In this document: positions 34,847-47,018 of the stretch, in pieces | How the letters are laid out: every line of letters starts with the position of its first letter | Position numbering within the stretch: the first letter of the stretch is position 1 | Source of the DNA: Tilletiopsis washingtonensis | Lineage: Eukaryota; Basidiomycota; Exobasidiomycetes; Entylomatales | NCBI RefSeq assembly: GCF_003144115.1 | Contig: NW_020312006.1 | Location: 657,822 to 721,821 of the forward strand | Direction: 5' to 3' | Length of the DNA stretch: 64,000 bases | The notes under the pieces: model-generated | Databases searched by the model: none | Seen by the model: the letters and a program-made list of their open reading frames with translations, nothing else | Told to the model about the DNA's origin: nothing | Made by a program: the position numbers and the translations under genes

Positions 34847-37800
34847 ATGGCGTCCGCTCCTAACACGGCCGGCACCTCGGCTGCACCGGCACCCGCACTC
34901 GCCGCGCCGGCCATCGAGAAGAAGATCAGCAGCAGCAGCAGCGACAGCGATCCGGCGGCCCACCTCGAGAACGCATCGTCCAGCGCCTCGTCGTCCAGCG
35001 CCGCCAAGGGCAAGGGCAAGGAGCCCGCCGGCTTCGCCTACAACCCCGGACAGCGCAACCTCGTGCATGTGCAGAAGCGCGAGAAGTTCTGGCAGCTCTG
35101 GCGGCCGCGCGAGCTGCCGCCGCCGCCGCGTGCCTCGATGGAGGACGCCGAGCTCATCCCGCTCGAGCACGCCGGCGTGCTGAGCCAGATGACGTTCACG
35201 TGGGCCGGGCCCATCATGATCCTCGGCTACGAGCGCGCGCTCGAAGCGACGGACCTGTGGAAGCTCGGCAAGGACCGGCAGGCGCGCGAGCTCAGCACGC
35301 GCCTCCTCGAGCGCTGGGACCGCCGCGTGCAGGCCGCCAAGGCACACAACGCCAGCCTCGAGAGCGGCGAGCTGCAGCCGGGCGCGATGCTGAAGCTCCG
35401 GTGGGCCGCGGCGTCGGCGCTCGGCAAGGGCCCCAAGGGCGGCGTGCGGGAGCGGGAGCGGCTCTGGCGCCTGCCTCCGCCGGCCGAGCCCAAGGGCGCC
35501 AGCCAGCGCGCTGCCGCCGCAAAGGCGACTGCCAAGGGCGCAAAGAAGCCCGTCAACTGGAGCGGCCACCAGCAGCCGAGCCTGGCGTCGGCCGTCATCG
35601 ACCTCTTCCGCCGTGAAATGGCTGCGGCCATCGTCATCAAGCTCGTCGCCGACGCCGGTGAGTGGCGGCTCTGACCTTGGCGCGCCGTTTTTGCTGACAC
35701 TTCGCAGCCCAAATGCTCTCGCCACTCCTCATCCGTGTCATCGTGCAGTTCGCCGCCGAGGCGTACGTGCACTACATCAACCCTGCCATCCCCGGGCCCA
35801 ATGTCGGCGTCGGCGTTGGCTACGCCATCGCGCTGTTCGCCATGCAGCTGCTCAACTCGGTCGCGCAGCACGCCTTCTTCTTCCGCTCCATGTCGATGGG
35901 CGTCGATGCGCGCACGGCCGTCATCTCGGCCATGTACACGCGCGCCCTCAGCCTCAACCCCAAGGACCGCTCGCCCGGCGCGCTGCTCAATCACGCCTCG
36001 ACGGACGTCTCGCGCATCGACTTTGCGATGCAGTGGGCCCTGCTGATGTGAGTCGCTCGCCCGCTTGTACGTGCCGCAGCCTGCTGACCCCTCGATCCTG
36101 CAGGTTCACCTCGCCATTCGCCCTCGCACTCTGCCTCGGCCTGCTCATCTGGCAGATTGGCGTCTCGGCGCTGGCCGGCTTTGCCATCCTCGTCGTCGCC
36201 ATCCCGGCACAGGGCTGGGTTATGAAGTCGCTTTTCATGACGCGCCGCGAGAGCATGAAGTTCACCGACAAGCGCGCCAAGCTCATCAACGAGCTGCTCT
36301 CGTCGATCCAGATTGTCAAGTCGTTTGCCTTCGAGCGCAAGTTCCTCGAGAAGATCGGCGCGATCCGCCGCAAGGAGCTGCAGGGCATCCGCAAGCTCAT
36401 CATCGTGCGCTCGGCGATGATCGCGCTCGCGTTCAGTCTGCCGACGCTGGCCTCCGTCGTCGGCTTCCTCGTCTATGCGGCGCTCGGCAACAGCCTGCTC
36501 GAGGGCGGCGCCAACACGACGAGCCGCGTTTTCATCGCGCTGACGCTGTTCCAGCTGCTGCGCATGCCGCTCATGTTCCTGCCGCTCTCCTTCTCGTCGG
36601 CGGCCGACGCCTACGCCGCCATCTCGCGCCTCAGCAACGTCTTCACCGCCGAGCTGCTCGAGGACAAGAGCGAGCGCGCGCCCGAGGCCAAGTTCTCGCT
36701 CGAGCTCATCGACGCCTGCTTCAAGTACGACGAGGTCGACCCGAGCAAGGACGACGAGAAGAAGAAGAAGCACAAGAAGGGCCACGCCAAGGACACGCAC
36801 GCGGCCAAGCCCGTCGTCGCCGCCGAGCAGGGCAACGCCAAGCCGCCATCCTTCATGCAGCGCCTCTTCAAGCCCAAGCAGAGCATCGCCGTCGCCCCGT
36901 CGTCCGAGACTGGCCTGCCCAAGCCCGTCACCGCCAACAAGGCGGCCGAGACCGAGCTCACCGACGCACCCGAGGAGTTCGACGAGAAGCACGAGCCGGC
37001 CGAGGAGGTGCCGTTCTCGCTGCGCAACATCAACCTGCGCTTCACGCCCGGCGAGCTCGTCGCCATCGTCGGCCCCGTCGGCAGCGGCAAGACGTCGATC
37101 TTCTCGGGCCTCACCGGCGAGATGCGCATGGAGAGCGGCCGCATCATCTGGGGCGGCAACGGCCTCGCCGCGTACTCGGCGCAGCAGCCGTGGATCCAGG
37201 CGGCCAGCGTGCGCGACAACATCACCTTCGGCCTGGCCTTCGAGGAGGAGCGCTACTGGGAGGTCGTCAAGACGTGCGAGCTCGAGGCGGACCTGCGCAT
37301 GCTGCCGCAGGGCGACATGACGGAGATCGGCGAGAAGGGCACGACGCTCAGCGGTGGCCAGAAGGCGCGCGTGAACCTCGCGCGTGCCCTCTACTTCGAC
37401 GCCGAGATCTACATGCTCGACGACCCGCTCAGCGCCGTGGACCCGCACGTCGGCAAGGCGCTCTTCCAGAACCTCATCCTCGGCCTGCGCGCCCGCGGCA
37501 AGACGGTCCTGCTCGTCACGCACGCGATCCACGTGCTGCCGCAGTGCGACCGCATCATCACGCTCGTCGACGGCCACGTCGCCGAGGACGGCCGCTACGA
37601 GACGCTCGTCCACGCCGGCGGGCCGTTCCAGAAGCTCGTGCAGGACTTCGGCGGCGACGCGCAGGAGGAAGAGGAGGAGCACAAGGAGGACGAGGAGGAG
37701 GCGATCGACGAGGCGGCGGCTGCGCTGCGCCACGACAAGAAGACCATTGCACGCGCCGCCATGACGGACGCCGACGGCACCAAGGCCATGCAGACGCAGG

Positions 37801-39726
37801 AGGAGCGCAACACGGGCTCCATCGCGCTCAGCGTGTACAAGGCGTACTTCCACGCCGGCCGCGGCTGGATCATGGTGCCGCTCGTGCTCATCGGCCTCGT
37901 GCTCATGCAGGGCGCCGTCGTCATGGGCTCGTACACGCTGCGCTGGTGGCTCAGCGACGACCTCGCCTGGACGCAGGGCCAGTACATGGGCCTGTACGCG
38001 GGCCTCGGTGTCGCCACTGCGTTCTTCACGGGCCTCATGGGCATCTCGACGGGCATGTTCTCGTACTACGCCGCCGCCGAGATCCACCGGCAGTCGATCA
38101 CGCGCGTGCTCTACGCGCCGCTCTCGTTCTTCAACGTCACGCCCAAGGGCCGCATCGCGAACCGCTTCTCCAAGGACGCCGACTCGCTCGACAACCAGCT
38201 CGCCGACTCGTTCCGCATGGCCGCCAGCACCATCGCACAGGTCATCGGCGCGTGCATCCTGATCTCGATCCTGGCGCACTACTTTGCCCCGGCCGTCGCG
38301 GGCATCCTCGTGTTCTACTTCATCGGCGCCGCCATCTACCGCCGCTCGGCGCGCGAGGTGAAGCGCATCGACGGCACACTGCGCGGCTCGCTCTACGCCC
38401 ACATCTCCGAGACGCTGCACGGCGTCAGCACGGTCAAGGCGTACGGCGAGACGCAGCGCTTCCTGCGCGACCACTTCCGCCTCATGGACTACGAGAACCG
38501 CGCCTACTTCATGACGATCACGAACCAGCGCTGGCTCGGCATCCGGCTCGACTTCCTCGGCGCGCTCCTCGTCTTCATCGTCGCGCTGCTCACGACGGCC
38601 GGCGCGAGCCAGGGCATCTCGCCCGCCTCGACCGGTCTCGCGCTCAGCTACATTCTCCAGGTCTCGCAGAGCTTCAGCTGGATGACGCGCCAGATCGCTG
38701 AGGTCGAGAACGAGATGTCGTCGGTCGAGCGGCTGAACCACTACGCGACGGAGATCGACGAGGAGGCGCCGCAGGAGATCCCCGACGCGCACCTGCCCGC
38801 CGAGTGGCCGCAGGCGGGTGCCATCGCGATCCGCGACGTGCAGCTGCGCTACCGGCCCGAGCTGCCCATCGTCCTCAAGGGCATCTCGCTCGACGTCAAG
38901 GCCGGGCAGAAGGTCGGCATTGTCGGCCGCACAGGCAGCGGCAAGAGCACGCTGCTCACGGCGCTGCTGCGTCTCGTCGAGCTCGAGGCTGGCAGCATCG
39001 TCATCGACGGCGTCGACGTGTCGAAGATCGGGCTGCGCGACCTGCGCCAGCGCATCGCCATCCTGCCGCAGGACCCGACGCTGTTCAGCGGCACGCTGCG
39101 CTCGAACCTCGACCCCTTCGGGCAGTACGACGACGCGCGCCTGTGGGACGCCCTGCGGCGCGCCCACCTCGTCGACAGCGACAGCGCCGGCGGCACGCCC
39201 GCACACGGCGGCACGCCTGCGCCGAGCGGCCGCGCCACGCCGACCGGCATCGAGCCCGACGCGGCCGACGAGTCGAAAGTGTCGCGCTTCACGCTCGACA
39301 CGACGATCGAGGAGGAGGGCAACAACCTGTCGCTCGGCCAGCGCTCGCTCGTGTCGCTGGCGCGCGCGCTCGTCAAGGACTCGCGCGTGATCCTGCTCGA
39401 CGAGGCGACGGCGTCGGTCGACGTCGAGACGGACGCCAAGATCCAGACGACGCTCAACGAGGCGTTCGGCGACCGCACGCTGCTGTGCATTGCGCACCGC
39501 CTGCGCACGATTCTCAACTACGACCTCGTCTGCGTCGTCGACTCGGGCCGCGTGGCCGAGTACGCCTCGCCGCTGGAGCTCTTCGACCAGGGCGGCATCT
39601 TCCACGAGTGAGTAGTGCCGATGCTCGAGCTGAGTGCTTTGCTGACGTAGCTCTCCCCACAGAATGGCCGAGCGTGCCAACATCAGCCGCGCCGACATCC
39701 AGCTCGCCTCGACCCGCGGCCTCTGA
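34847..39726 (+). CDS. ABCC/MRP-type ABC exporter
   Basis: Exons 34847-35657, 35708-36047, 36104-39607 and 39663-39726 keep phase and give 1572 residues. The layout is TMD1-NBD1-TMD2-NBD2 without the extra N-terminal TMD0, as in the Yor1-like short MRPs. NBD1 has Walker A GPVGSGKTS near residue 706, signature LSGGQ near 798 and Walker B IYMLDDPLSAVD near 820. The second acidic residue there is Asp, the usual degenerate catalytic site of ABCC NBD1. NBD2 has GRTGSGKST near 1324, LSLGQ near 1459 and VILLDEATASVD near 1478, so only NBD2 looks fully competent. A Lys/Glu-rich insert precedes NBD1. The likely role is export of drugs or organic anions at the plasma membrane or vacuole; the substrate is not inferable. 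Confidence 0.94.
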
Positions 39727-40121
39727 GCGGCAACGGCATGCACCGCAGCAACCATCCTTGCTCCCCTTCCCTCGCCTCGGATCTTGTCAGCATAGTGACG
39801 CACCGTATGAGCTTGTATTTCATCCTGTGCATTGTGTCTTGCGGCGGCGATGGCATGCCTGATGAGCTGAGCGCTGGGCGTTTCGAGGCGGCGGCGGACG
39901 AAGAGGACGTCTCTGTCTACGGCCGAGGGTCCCAGGCTGGTGCCAGAATTCCGCGGCTTTGCGAGGTGGAGCAGGCGCGCGGCGCATTCAGATTCGCGCT
40001 GCGTCAGCCTCGTGCAGGCTGCCTCCCGACCACACTCTCTCGCACGCCTTCGCATCTCCGGCACTGCTTGAGCACGCATCGCCTGCACGCACACATCCAG
40101 CCGCTCCACTTGTCACCAGCC
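39727..40121. promoter_or_regulatory. Intergenic region with ABCC 3' UTR and COQ11 promoter
   Basis: About 395 bp between two plus-strand genes. No specific element recognised. Confidence 0.4.
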
Positions 40122-41336
40122 ATGCGTCTCCTCGTCGTCGGCGGCAACGGCTTCCTCGGCTCGTGCATCTGCAAGGCGGCCCTGGCCCGCGGCTGGGCGG
40201 TAGACTCGATCTCGTGCGTGCAGACGGGCCTGGCCAGCAGTAGCTCAGCTCACTGACCTTGCTGCGCATTCACTTCCACAGCGCCAGCGGGCGGCCGTTT
40301 GTCTCGCCCGCCGGGCACCAGCCGGCGTGGTCGGCGTCGAAGCAGATGGGCTGGCACAAGGCGCGTGCCGACCAGCCCGACGAGTATGCGGCGCTGGCGG
40401 CGCGCGCCGACGCCTGCGTGCACACCATCGGCGTGCTGCTCGAGGGCGAGTACAAGACGGGCGGCGTCGTGGGCGCCGCCGGCAGCCTGGCGTACGCGTG
40501 GAGCGGCGGCAAGATCGGCGGCGGCGACCCGATGCGGAGGAAGAACTACGGCGTGATGAACCGCGACATGGGTGAGTGGGCCTTCTGATGAAGCTGGCGA
40601 CGTCTTGGGCGACTGCAGGAGAGTTGTTGTCCTGCAGATCGCTGAAGTGGCTCTAGCTTGCACGCCGCTGGAGCGGCTTTTCGCTCACGCACATTTCTTC
40701 CAGCCATCACGGTAGCAGAGACGTTCGCGGCGTCAAGGGCCCCGTCTAGCGGCTCTGCAACGCCGTCATCACCAGCATCGCAGCCCAACACACCTCGCCG
40801 TGCTCCGTTCGTGTTCATTTCGGCGGCCGACCACTCGGCACCGCTCGTGCCGCGCGCGTACATCGAGACGAAGCGGCAAGCCGAGGCCGCCATCGCACAG
40901 ATCCCCTCGCTGCGCGGCATCTTCATGCGGCCAGGTGAGAGCGCACAGCCAGCTAGAAACGCCTGCTCCACTGACGCTGGCACTGCTCGCAGGGCTGATG
41001 TACCATCCTGCGCTGAAGCCGGCGACGACGCTGCCGGCCGCGTTGCTGGACCTCTCCGCCTCGGTGCACAAGCGTCTCGGCGCTCTGGGCGTGCCGACGC
41101 CTGCCGGCCTGCTGCGTGCAGCATCCATGCTGGGCCCTGATGTGCGGCCACTGGCGAACGCACTCGAGAGTAGCCCGCTGCACGCCGAGACAGTCGCGCG
41201 TGCAGTGTGCGCTGCGCTCGAAGCCGAGCACTACGAAGGGCCGCTCGAGGTCGAGGAGATGCGGCACATGCGGCCGCTCCCGCGGCAGACTGAGCCTCTG
41301 CCAGTGTACAATGCACCGCCACCGCCACCTCAATGA
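40122..41336 (+). CDS. COQ11: Coenzyme Q biosynthesis protein Coq11 (atypical SDR)
   Basis: Exons 40122-40213, 40282-40571, 40704-40934 and 40993-41336 keep phase and give 318 residues. The N-terminal dinucleotide-binding loop is LLVVGGNGFLGSCIC. ACVHTIGVLLEG, KNYGVMNRDMAITVAETFA, VFISAADHSAPLVPRAYIETKRQAEAA (40806-40886) and the GIFMRPG/GLMYHP junction follow the yeast YLR290C/Coq11 pattern, including the YIETKRQAE active-site-like Tyr-x3-Lys. Coq11 associates with the CoQ synthome on the mitochondrial inner membrane and influences CoQ production. In many fungi it is fused to Coq10; here it stands alone. The stop codon lies only 28 bp from the stop of the convergent reductase gene. Confidence 0.85.
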
Positions 41337-41364
41337 GATGCAATTGGTCTATCGACGCTCGGCA

Positions 41365-42887
41365 TTACCAGTCCGCGCCCTTCTCAAGCTCAAGCAGGCT
41401 CTGCACCGACTCGTCGAGCGTCTGCTTGAAGCCGCAGAACTGCAGGCCGAGCTCCTTCTGCGCCAGGCTCGTGTCGAGGCGCGCGTACTTGGCCTTGAGC
41501 GACTCGGCGTCGGTGTGCGCAACGTCCTTGTAGTTCTTGGGCAGGCGCGGCTCCAGCGCCGGGTCCTGCGCCAGCAGGCCAACGGCGAGCTCCCACGTGT
41601 AGGCTGTCCGCGAGGGTGTGAGCTGCGCGGTGCGAGGGGCACGACATCACACTCAGACACACGCTCGGGACTGCACAGGAGGTAGCGCCGCGTCTTCGGC
41701 ACGTCCTGCACGGCAAAGTAGTTGGCGTGCGCATCGGCCACATCGCGTGCGTGGCAGAAGAGCGGCAGCCGGTTGTCCGGCACCTTCTCCGCGTTCGTGA
41801 GCAGCTGCGAGGCGTGTCAGCGTCGCCCAAATGTCCGACTCTCCGTAGCGGCGCACCCCGTAGATCGTCTTGCTGCTCGTGTTGAGGTTCGACTTCGTCA
41901 CGCCCGGCTGCAGCGTCTGGCCGTAGACTGTGGCGCGACGTCAGCACGGCGGCGATCTCGAAGCGCAAGCCGGCACGTACTCATGGGCGGGCAGAAGCTC
42001 GCAAGCTCAAACTGTGGCTTCTCCTGCTCGATGAAGTCGAAGGCCGCCTTCTCCGCCTGCCGCAAGTGCATGAGCATGCCGCTTGCAGCCGAAGATGAGG
42101 GTCCAGGCGCTCACCAGCTTCTTGCTCGCGCTGTACGCAAATGCGCCCTCGCCACCGGCCTTGACGGCATCCTCGTACGTGCTGGGGTTCCAGTCCTCGG
42201 GCGTGTAGGTGTAGCCGGGCCGGTTGGGGCCGCCCTTGGAGCTGAGCGGGCGAAGATCAGTGGCAAGGCCGCAGCAAATGCAAGCACCATACTCACAAGT
42301 CCGTCACCGCGGCGAAGGAGCTGGTCAACGCAATGCGCCGCACCGACGGCGTGCGCGCCGCGTGCCGCAGCACGTTGAGCGTGCCCTCGATGGCCGGCTT
42401 GAGCAGGTCGCGCTCGGCGTCTTGCACGTTCTGGCAGTGCGGGCGTCAGCAAGTGGAGGCGTGCAGCTTGGCCAGCACGACAGGACTGTCGCGATGTCAG
42501 AGTGACAGTTGGGCACTCAACGCGCACTCGCCTATCCGAAGCCTCTGCTGACGCTGAGCTGGGTCCTTCGCCTTCGCCATGCTTGGCCCTCTCATGCCTG
42601 CGAAGCCCTGATGCGCCATAGCTCACCAGCTGGTACGGGCTGGCGACATGCGCCACGTACTCGACGCCCTGCAGTGCCTCGGTCAGATCGCTGCTCGCCG
42701 TGTCCTCGACGACGACGAGCTCGACGCGCTCGCGGTCTGCCGGCGCCAGGCGTGCCAGCAGCGCGTCCTTCTTGCTGAGCGAGCGCAGCGTGCCGCGCAC
42801 GCGGTAGCCGGCCGGGTGCGCGAGGAGCGCGTCGAGGACGTGTGCGGCGAGGAAGCCGGTGATGCCGGTGAGCAGGACGAGCGACAT
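41365..42887 (-). CDS. Gre2-like NAD(P)H-dependent aldehyde/ketone reductase (extended SDR)
   Basis: Exons 42887-42627, 42430-42297, 42241-42115, 42056-41981, 41927-41857, 41804-41663 and 41603-41365 keep phase and give 349 residues, the usual size. The N-terminus has the Rossmann loop TGITGFLAAHVLDALL. The catalytic Ser lies in ALTSSFAAVTD and the Tyr-x3-Lys pair in FAYSASKK. VEYVAHVASPYQL and DPETWNP-like EDWNPSTYEDA are typical of the dihydroflavonol-4-reductase/methylglyoxal reductase branch that includes yeast Gre2. Cytosolic reduction of methylglyoxal or other carbonyls is the expected activity; the true substrate is open. Promoter and leader lie right of 42887. Confidence 0.88.
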
Positions 42888-43515
42888 GGCGTGGTGATGG
42901 TGTGGTGGTGGTGTGAGGCAGCGAGGCGAGGCTGGCAGGAGCGGGCTTCCCTCGCCTCCCCCGCACTCGGCCGCCGGCTCACCGCCTTCGCCGGCCTCCA
43001 CCGCGCGCAGCCGGTCACCGCGCCGCGCTCCCACGCCTCCCAAGCGCGCATTGGGCAGCCTTGCTCTGCCCACCGTCCAGAGGCACGGCGCAGCCTGGCA
43101 GCACACTGCCAACTCGCTGTTGCCACCGATATCTGCTTCGGCAGAGATCGCAGCCTTCGCCAAGGAAGTAAGAGTGAGAGGCGCATCAGGTGAGAGAGAC
43201 GGCCGCTGCCGGCTTCGCGTGCCAAAGCTTGTTTGCTTGTTCGCGTAAGCCGCACTTGCTCCTGGGCGCTTCTATAAATGACACTGCACCACCACTTTGT
43301 TTCGTTATGAGCACTTTCGCAGGTCCTCTGCCACCATGGCTGCTCGACGCCAAGCACACGCGATACCATGGCCCAGCGACCCACTCCATCAGCGGCGCAA
43401 GGACTTCATCCCCTGTCTGCGCCGCTGCCTCCTCCTCCTCTTGGCGCGAGCGTCGCCGGCTCGCTGAAGTCTCCTCGTGCGCCGCAGCGTCGGCGAGAGC
43501 GTGCGGCGAGGTGCC
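42888..43515. promoter_or_regulatory. Divergent intergenic region with a TATA-like element
   Basis: About 630 bp between the start codons of the reductase (-) and the orphan ORF (+). TATAAA occurs at 43273-43278 on the plus strand, about 95 bp before ATG 43368 and 240 bp before ATG 43516. This supports a plus-strand promoter. Confidence 0.4.
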
Positions 43516-44493
43516 ATGGCCCGCCATTCCTCCCGCCACAGCAGCACCTCGCCGCCGCTCCTGACGCTCTCGACGGTGTCGCCGCGCCTGGCGCTCGCCG
43601 AGCTGCCGCAGCCCGCGGACTTCTTCCGCTGCCGCACGTCGTCGCCCGGCGGCGTGGCGCTGCTCAAGAGCCCGACATGTTCGACGTCGTCGCCTGAACC
43701 TGATTCGCACTGCACCTCGACCTCGCTGCACTGCCTGCACTGCCGCTCCTCCTGGACGCCCGCCGCACATCTCCGAGCCGAGCGCGTCCATTTGCGCCAC
43801 CACCTGGCACAGTATGCGCGCACGCCCACCACCGCCGTCGGACCAGCCGCTGCACCGCATCCGCCATGGCGCCATGTGCTGGCTGTGCTGTCTCGCCAGG
43901 CGCTCGGCGTGACCAGCGAGGCTGCAAGACCGGCGAGCGCGCCGAGCCACCGCCCATCGAAGCACGCCAGCGCTGCTGCTCACGGCGGAGAGGACAGCCG
44001 CTCGACCGCCATGGGCCCTCCACTATCGGCCGCACGCACCACTTCCTCGGCGCACCAGCGGTCAGCGCGCGCGACCGCAGCGCCTCGCAAGGCGTCCGGC
44101 CCGCCCAAGGTGGTGCGGGTGCGCCGCATGCCCGTGCGCCTGCCGCACTTCTACGCCGTGCGGGCCCTCGAGCGTGCCGCCAAGCACGCCGGCATGGCTT
44201 CGGGCCGCATCTCGAGCCCGACGACGGGCCTGGCACACGTGAGCCTGCGCTTCGCCCGGCGCTGGACGCGCTGGGTGGAGCTGTGCGCGGCGGCAGAGCC
44301 GGAAGTGCCGGCGACGGGAGAGTCGGCCCACGAGATGGCGCCGACACCGCCGCGCTGGAGTGCCGAGAGCGCCATGACAGCTGCGGCGCCGGGCCGACTG
44401 GACGAGCGGCGAGATGGCCGAGAGCAGGACGGCTGGAGCGATGCCGCGCCTTCGACGATGGATACCTGCACACCGCCAGGCCAGGACACGTAG
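43516..44493 (+). CDS. Orphan hypothetical protein
   Basis: I do not recognise this 325-codon intronless frame. Support for coding comes from codon use: in 43550-43670 and again in 44100-44350 the third positions of this frame are almost all G or C, as in the known genes around it, while the overlapping frames on both strands are mixed. The predicted protein begins MARHSSRHSSTSPPLLTLST, is Ser/Pro/Ala-rich and has a basic block VVRVRRMPVRLPHFYAVRAL near residue 200. A Trp-containing segment FARRWTRWVEL follows. There are no membrane helices or signal peptide. The true start may be upstream (ATG 43368 in another frame, joined by splicing). A nuclear or cell-cycle regulatory role would be pure speculation. 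Confidence 0.5.
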   Translation: MARHSSRHSSTSPPLLTLSTVSPRLALAELPQPADFFRCRTSSPGGVALLKSPTCSTSSPEPDSHCTSTSLHCLHCRSSWTPAAHLRAERVHLRHHLAQYARTPTTAVGPAAAPHPPWRHVLAVLSRQALGVTSEAARPASAPSHRPSKHASAAAHGGEDSRSTAMGPPLSAARTTSSAHQRSARATAAPRKASGPPKVVRVRRMPVRLPHFYAVRALERAAKHAGMASGRISSPTTGLAHVSLRFARRWTRWVELCAAAEPEVPATGESAHEMAPTPPRWSAESAMTAAAPGRLDERRDGREQDGWSDAAPSTMDTCTPPGQDT

Positions 44494-45741
44494 CGCACAC
44501 GCCTGCGCCGCCTCAGCCATTCCGGCCGCCGAGGAGCATGACGCCGAGCTCGCTCATGCTGCGATGCCCGTCCCCCACGCTGCTGTTGCGGGAATGCGGG
44601 CTGCCCGTGGCATAACTGCACCGTTTGTGGGTGCCCGAGAGCAATGGCATCGACGTTGCCCTTCCGAGCGCCGCGACAGTGCAATCTCGAGCTGTGTCGG
44701 GTCAGCGTCCGTCTGCAGGGCAGAGCTCCTGCACCTGAATGCTGCGCTCGAAAGCTTACTCTGCCATCTGAGACCTGCAGCTGCATCCTGCCTGCCTGCT
44801 GCGCTGCTGCGGTCCGCTCACCCCGCTCAGGGTGCAGCAACGGCTGCCCGGCAGCGGTGCGCAGCGCAGCACACAGACACGGCGCGAGCCAAGCAGCCGC
44901 TCAGCCTCGCTCGACGCCACTTCTTGCCCTCGCACGCCGCGCCTCCTGCGGCCCTTCCCGATGTGCCGGCGGCCTGGAGATGGTTGCTGCTGCGGTGCCT
45001 GGACGGGCGCCGACGAGGTCGTCGGTGCGTCGGGCCGAGCGGCGGGCGCACGGCGATGCAGGTCCGACGCACGCGGGAGCGGCGTGCAGCCTTCCTGATG
45101 GGATCACACACCGCTCGCGAGCCTCTGCTCGCCCCCTGCGCTGGTGCTGAGCATCGCGCGCGCCTGCGCATGAGATCACGGGACGCAGCGCTGCAGACAC
45201 ACACCGCCCGCCTCGCTCCGCTCCGGGACTGCGATACGCAGCCGGCAGCGCCCAGCAGCAGCAGCCGCTCAGGACGGCTGGCGCTGCAGAGAGCGAGAAG
45301 AGCGCCGCTGCCGGGCGTGCCGGCGCCACACCGCGATGCTCCCGCGTGCGCGCCGCTGGATGCGAGCGCACGCGTCGTCGCGCCGACCCTTGCCGATCAG
45401 CCCGCCGCTGAGCGAGACCTCAGGCCTGCACCGCTGCGCACATGCGCACGCAGCTGCAGCAAAGACAAAGCTCCTCGTGCTGCCGTGCCCTGCAGAGGCT
45501 CGAGCCCTCCGACTCTGCACGAGGCCGATGCCGTGGCTGGCGGCGATACCGCCGTGCATGCTCCCCTGCGCCCGCTCAGCAAGGTGTGGTGCAGGACATG
45601 CCGAGCCTCTGCGCAGGCTCGCTGGACTCAGACTCTGTGCATGCTGAGAGACGCTGGGCGGGACCGCTTCTTAAGTCGTGCGCTGTGAGAGGTGCGTCGC
45701 CGGCTCGCCATCCTTGTTTCCCCCTCTGCAGTGCACCCATC
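44494..45741. other. Intergenic region, nothing recognised
   Basis: About 1.25 kb. Overlapping frames are Arg/Ala-rich and motif-free. The end should hold the promoter of the membrane protein gene at 45742. Confidence 0.5.
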
Positions 45742-47018
45742 ATGTCTGCCTCGCCGCCCTCCTACGCGTCGCTGCCGTTCAGCACGCTGCTCGAGCTCAT
45801 GACCAAGCTGGATGAGCATGTGCAGCCGCAGCACCCGACATGGTTCTCCATCAAGTGCGCTCACTGCTCCTCCAGCCTGCGTGTGCCCGGCTGACCCTCC
45901 GCTCTGCAGCACGTTTGCGGGCATGCTGATCCTGTATGCCCTGGCAAAGCTGCTGCACCTCGTGCTTCCGCGAGCGTGCGGGCGGCGGCGATGGGAGGCT
46001 GTCTCGCCGACGAACCGCAAGACCATGGTCATCTACGTGCTTCAGATCGTGCGTCACAGCCAAGGAGTACGCTGCGTCTGGGCTGACACCATGCCCCCTT
46101 CCAGACAGTCACGCTCGCTGCGTTCGCACTGCAGATGGCATCGGCGTCGCTGGCCAAGTTCGAGTTCACTGCACGCACGCTGGAGATGGAGCGGGCAGGC
46201 GTGACGCTCGTCGCGATGCTCTACGTCTTCGAGCTCGTCTATCGCGACTCGATGCGCGGCCCGATGATCGCCCACCACGTGAGCACCGCTCGGAGGCCAG
46301 CAGCTGGACGGCAGACTGACGCACTGCGCCCAGATCATCACGGTGTTCATCATGTCTCTGGCCATGACGCTCGTGTACACCGAGCGCGACCCGTCGTTTG
46401 CGCTCACCGGCTGGCTGTGGCTCTTCCAGGCCACGACGGAGCAGCTGACGTTCGGTGAGGCTTTCGACGGCGGCGGCGATGTCACACGGCGGCTGATCTC
46501 GACTCGGCTCAGTGTCGCTGTTCCTGTATCGCCTCAAGATCAACCCACGCACCCTGCGCATCCTGTTCCGCGTCTCTGCCGTGCAGGCATTTGCCTGCAA
46601 AGCCGCCTCCATCGCCGGCACGGTCTACGTGTGGGCCAAGGTGAGGCGTGCACAGTCCGTGCACTGCCGACACCATCGCTGACGCACCACCGCCCACAGT
46701 GGCAGCGCACTGCCACGGGCAGCCGCTACCGCGCCTTCGACGTCATCTTCTTCGTGGCGACGGTGAGTGCTCCGTGTCGGCAGAACGAGCCCATGTCCAG
46801 CGGCTGATGCTGCCGTCGAGCAGGTCGGCCTCGCAGCGACGCAGGTGTGGGGCACGTACGTCGTGTGGATCATGGGCAACCGCGGCCTGCGCGCCGACGA
46901 GCAGCCGCGCATGTCGCCGGCGGAGAGCCAGGAGCTGCAGTCGTCGACGCCGTGCAGCGTCAAGACGGCGGACAACTACTTCATGGCGTCCGACCGCCTG
47001 CCCGAGTGTCTCGCCTGA
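45742..47018 (+). CDS. Multi-span membrane protein, possibly TLC-like
   Basis: Exons 45742-45854, 45910-46048, 46105-46278, 46334-46454, 46513-46640, 46700-46762 and 46824-47018 keep phase and give 310 residues. Several hydrophobic helices are visible: FAGMLILYALAKLLHLVL, VTLAAFALQMASASLA, VTLVAMLYVFELVY, IITVFIMSLAMTLVY, LTGWLWLFQATTEQLTF and AFDVIFFVATVGLAATQVW. A His pair at a helix start (MIAHHIITVFIM) and the spacing of about six to seven helices recall TLC-domain proteins (Lag1/CLN8 kin), but the match is too weak to assign a function. It could equally be an unrelated fungal membrane family. The C-terminus is hydrophilic. All six introns are short. Confidence 0.75.

Noticed and set aside
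35991-40109. A 1372-codon open frame on the minus strand opposite the ABC transporter
   Set aside because: It mirrors a gene whose third positions are nearly all G/C, which removes stop codons from the antisense frame. Its Arg/Asp/Val/His composition has no domain and the sense strand has every ABCC motif.
40122-44493. Secondary-metabolite or detoxification cluster (ABC exporter, two SDRs, orphan)
   Set aside because: One SDR is Coq11, a mitochondrial housekeeping protein, and no backbone synthase or pathway regulator is nearby. Proximity alone does not make a cluster.
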